Shown here piece by piece: positions 6,186 through 6,470 of a DNA stretch of 6,470 nucleotides (its first letter is position 1; each line of letters begins with the position of its first letter). The notes below the pieces were generated by a model. That model was not told where the DNA came from, did no database searches, and saw nothing but the letters and a program-made list of their open reading frames with translations. The translations under genes were made by a program, and so were the position numbers. The DNA is from Actinomycetes bacterium (GTDB lineage: Bacteria; Actinomycetota; Acidimicrobiia; Acidimicrobiales; Acidimicrobiaceae). The stretch is taken from positions 1-6,470 of the forward strand of contig JAKASN010000113.1 of the NCBI GenBank assembly GCA_021819025.1. The letters are read 5' to 3'.

Positions 6186-6470
6186 ATGGCGTTTGCAGAT
6201 TACGACACCGGGGTAGCTTGGTCGTTTGGCCTAGAGATCGACGGAATCGAGATAAAGGATATCCAAGAAGTATCCGGCCTCAAGCTTGAGGTCGACGATA
6301 TCGAGATGAAGGCGAATACTCCCGCGGGCCAGATGGTGATCAAGAAGCTTCCCGGGCGCAAGAAAGCCGGCGAAGTCACCTTGACTCGAGGCATGACCCA
6401 TAACAAGTCATGGTCGGACTGGATCAAGAAGGTGTTCGAGGGCGACATGGTGGGTGCCCGCAAGGGTGGC
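6186..6470 (+). CDS. Inner tube protein, T4 gp19 family, 3'-truncated by window edge
   Basis: Hexameric rings of this protein stack into the inner tube inside the sheath. The 95 visible residues start MAFADYDTGVAWSFGLEIDG and continue with IEIKDIQEVSGLKLEVDDIE, then MVIKKLPGRKKAGEVTLTRG and a Trp-rich W-x-x-W segment (SWSDWIKKVFEG). This is the pattern of the phage T4-like tail tube (gp19) family as found in Afp1/Pvc1-type tubes: a ligand-like 'FxLEIDG' strand, 'VSGL', and the 'GxVTLTRG' strand. Family members are about 145-160 residues, so the gene should end within about 200 bases past the window. The frame is open to the last base. It follows the sheath stop by 32 bases and has a strong ribosome-binding site. 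Confidence 0.93.
   Translation, partial: MAFADYDTGVAWSFGLEIDGIEIKDIQEVSGLKLEVDDIEMKANTPAGQMVIKKLPGRKKAGEVTLTRGMTHNKSWSDWIKKVFEGDMVGARKGG

Overview
The window is bacterial and looks like Actinomycetota. The order rplQ-truA-rplM-rpsI-glmM on one strand is the usual actinobacterial arrangement, coding GC is high but moderate (roughly 55-63% where hand-counted), and the TruA and L13 wording fits that phylum. A deep-branching, moderate-GC group such as Acidimicrobiia is plausible, but that is inference. All eight genes read on the + strand.

Region 1 (1-3486) is housekeeping. It holds the 3' end of rplQ (ribosomal L17), a hairpin that may attenuate or terminate transcription, truA (tRNA pseudouridine synthase), a 98-base leader, then rplM (L13), rpsI (S9) and glmM (phosphoglucosamine mutase). 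rplM, rpsI and glmM are tightly packed: the gap is 20 bases between rplM and rpsI and 4 bases between rpsI and glmM. This couples ribosome building with an essential step in UDP-GlcNAc and cell-wall precursor supply.

Region 2 (3487-3688) is a 202-base spacer with no convincing gene. It is the junction between housekeeping and accessory DNA.

Region 3 (3689-6470) is the start of a contractile injection system (CIS), a phage-tail-like apparatus. A DUF4255/Pvc16-like tube-cap protein comes first. A 245-base AT-rich leader (about 44% GC by hand count) and the contractile sheath follow. The last gene is an inner-tube protein of the T4 gp19 family, cut by the window end. No capsid, portal, terminase, integrase or lysis gene is visible, and cap-sheath-tube is the order seen in eCIS/Streptomyces-type CIS clusters rather than in a typical prophage. 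The tube stacks inside the sheath, the cap protein ends the tube and sheath, and contraction drives the tube outward. Baseplate, spike, tape-measure, AAA+ ATPase and cargo genes would be expected beyond base 6470.

The most interesting points are the placement of a CIS locus directly behind glmM, the long AT-rich leader with a TTG-started sheath gene, and the contrast with the strong ribosome-binding site of the tube gene.
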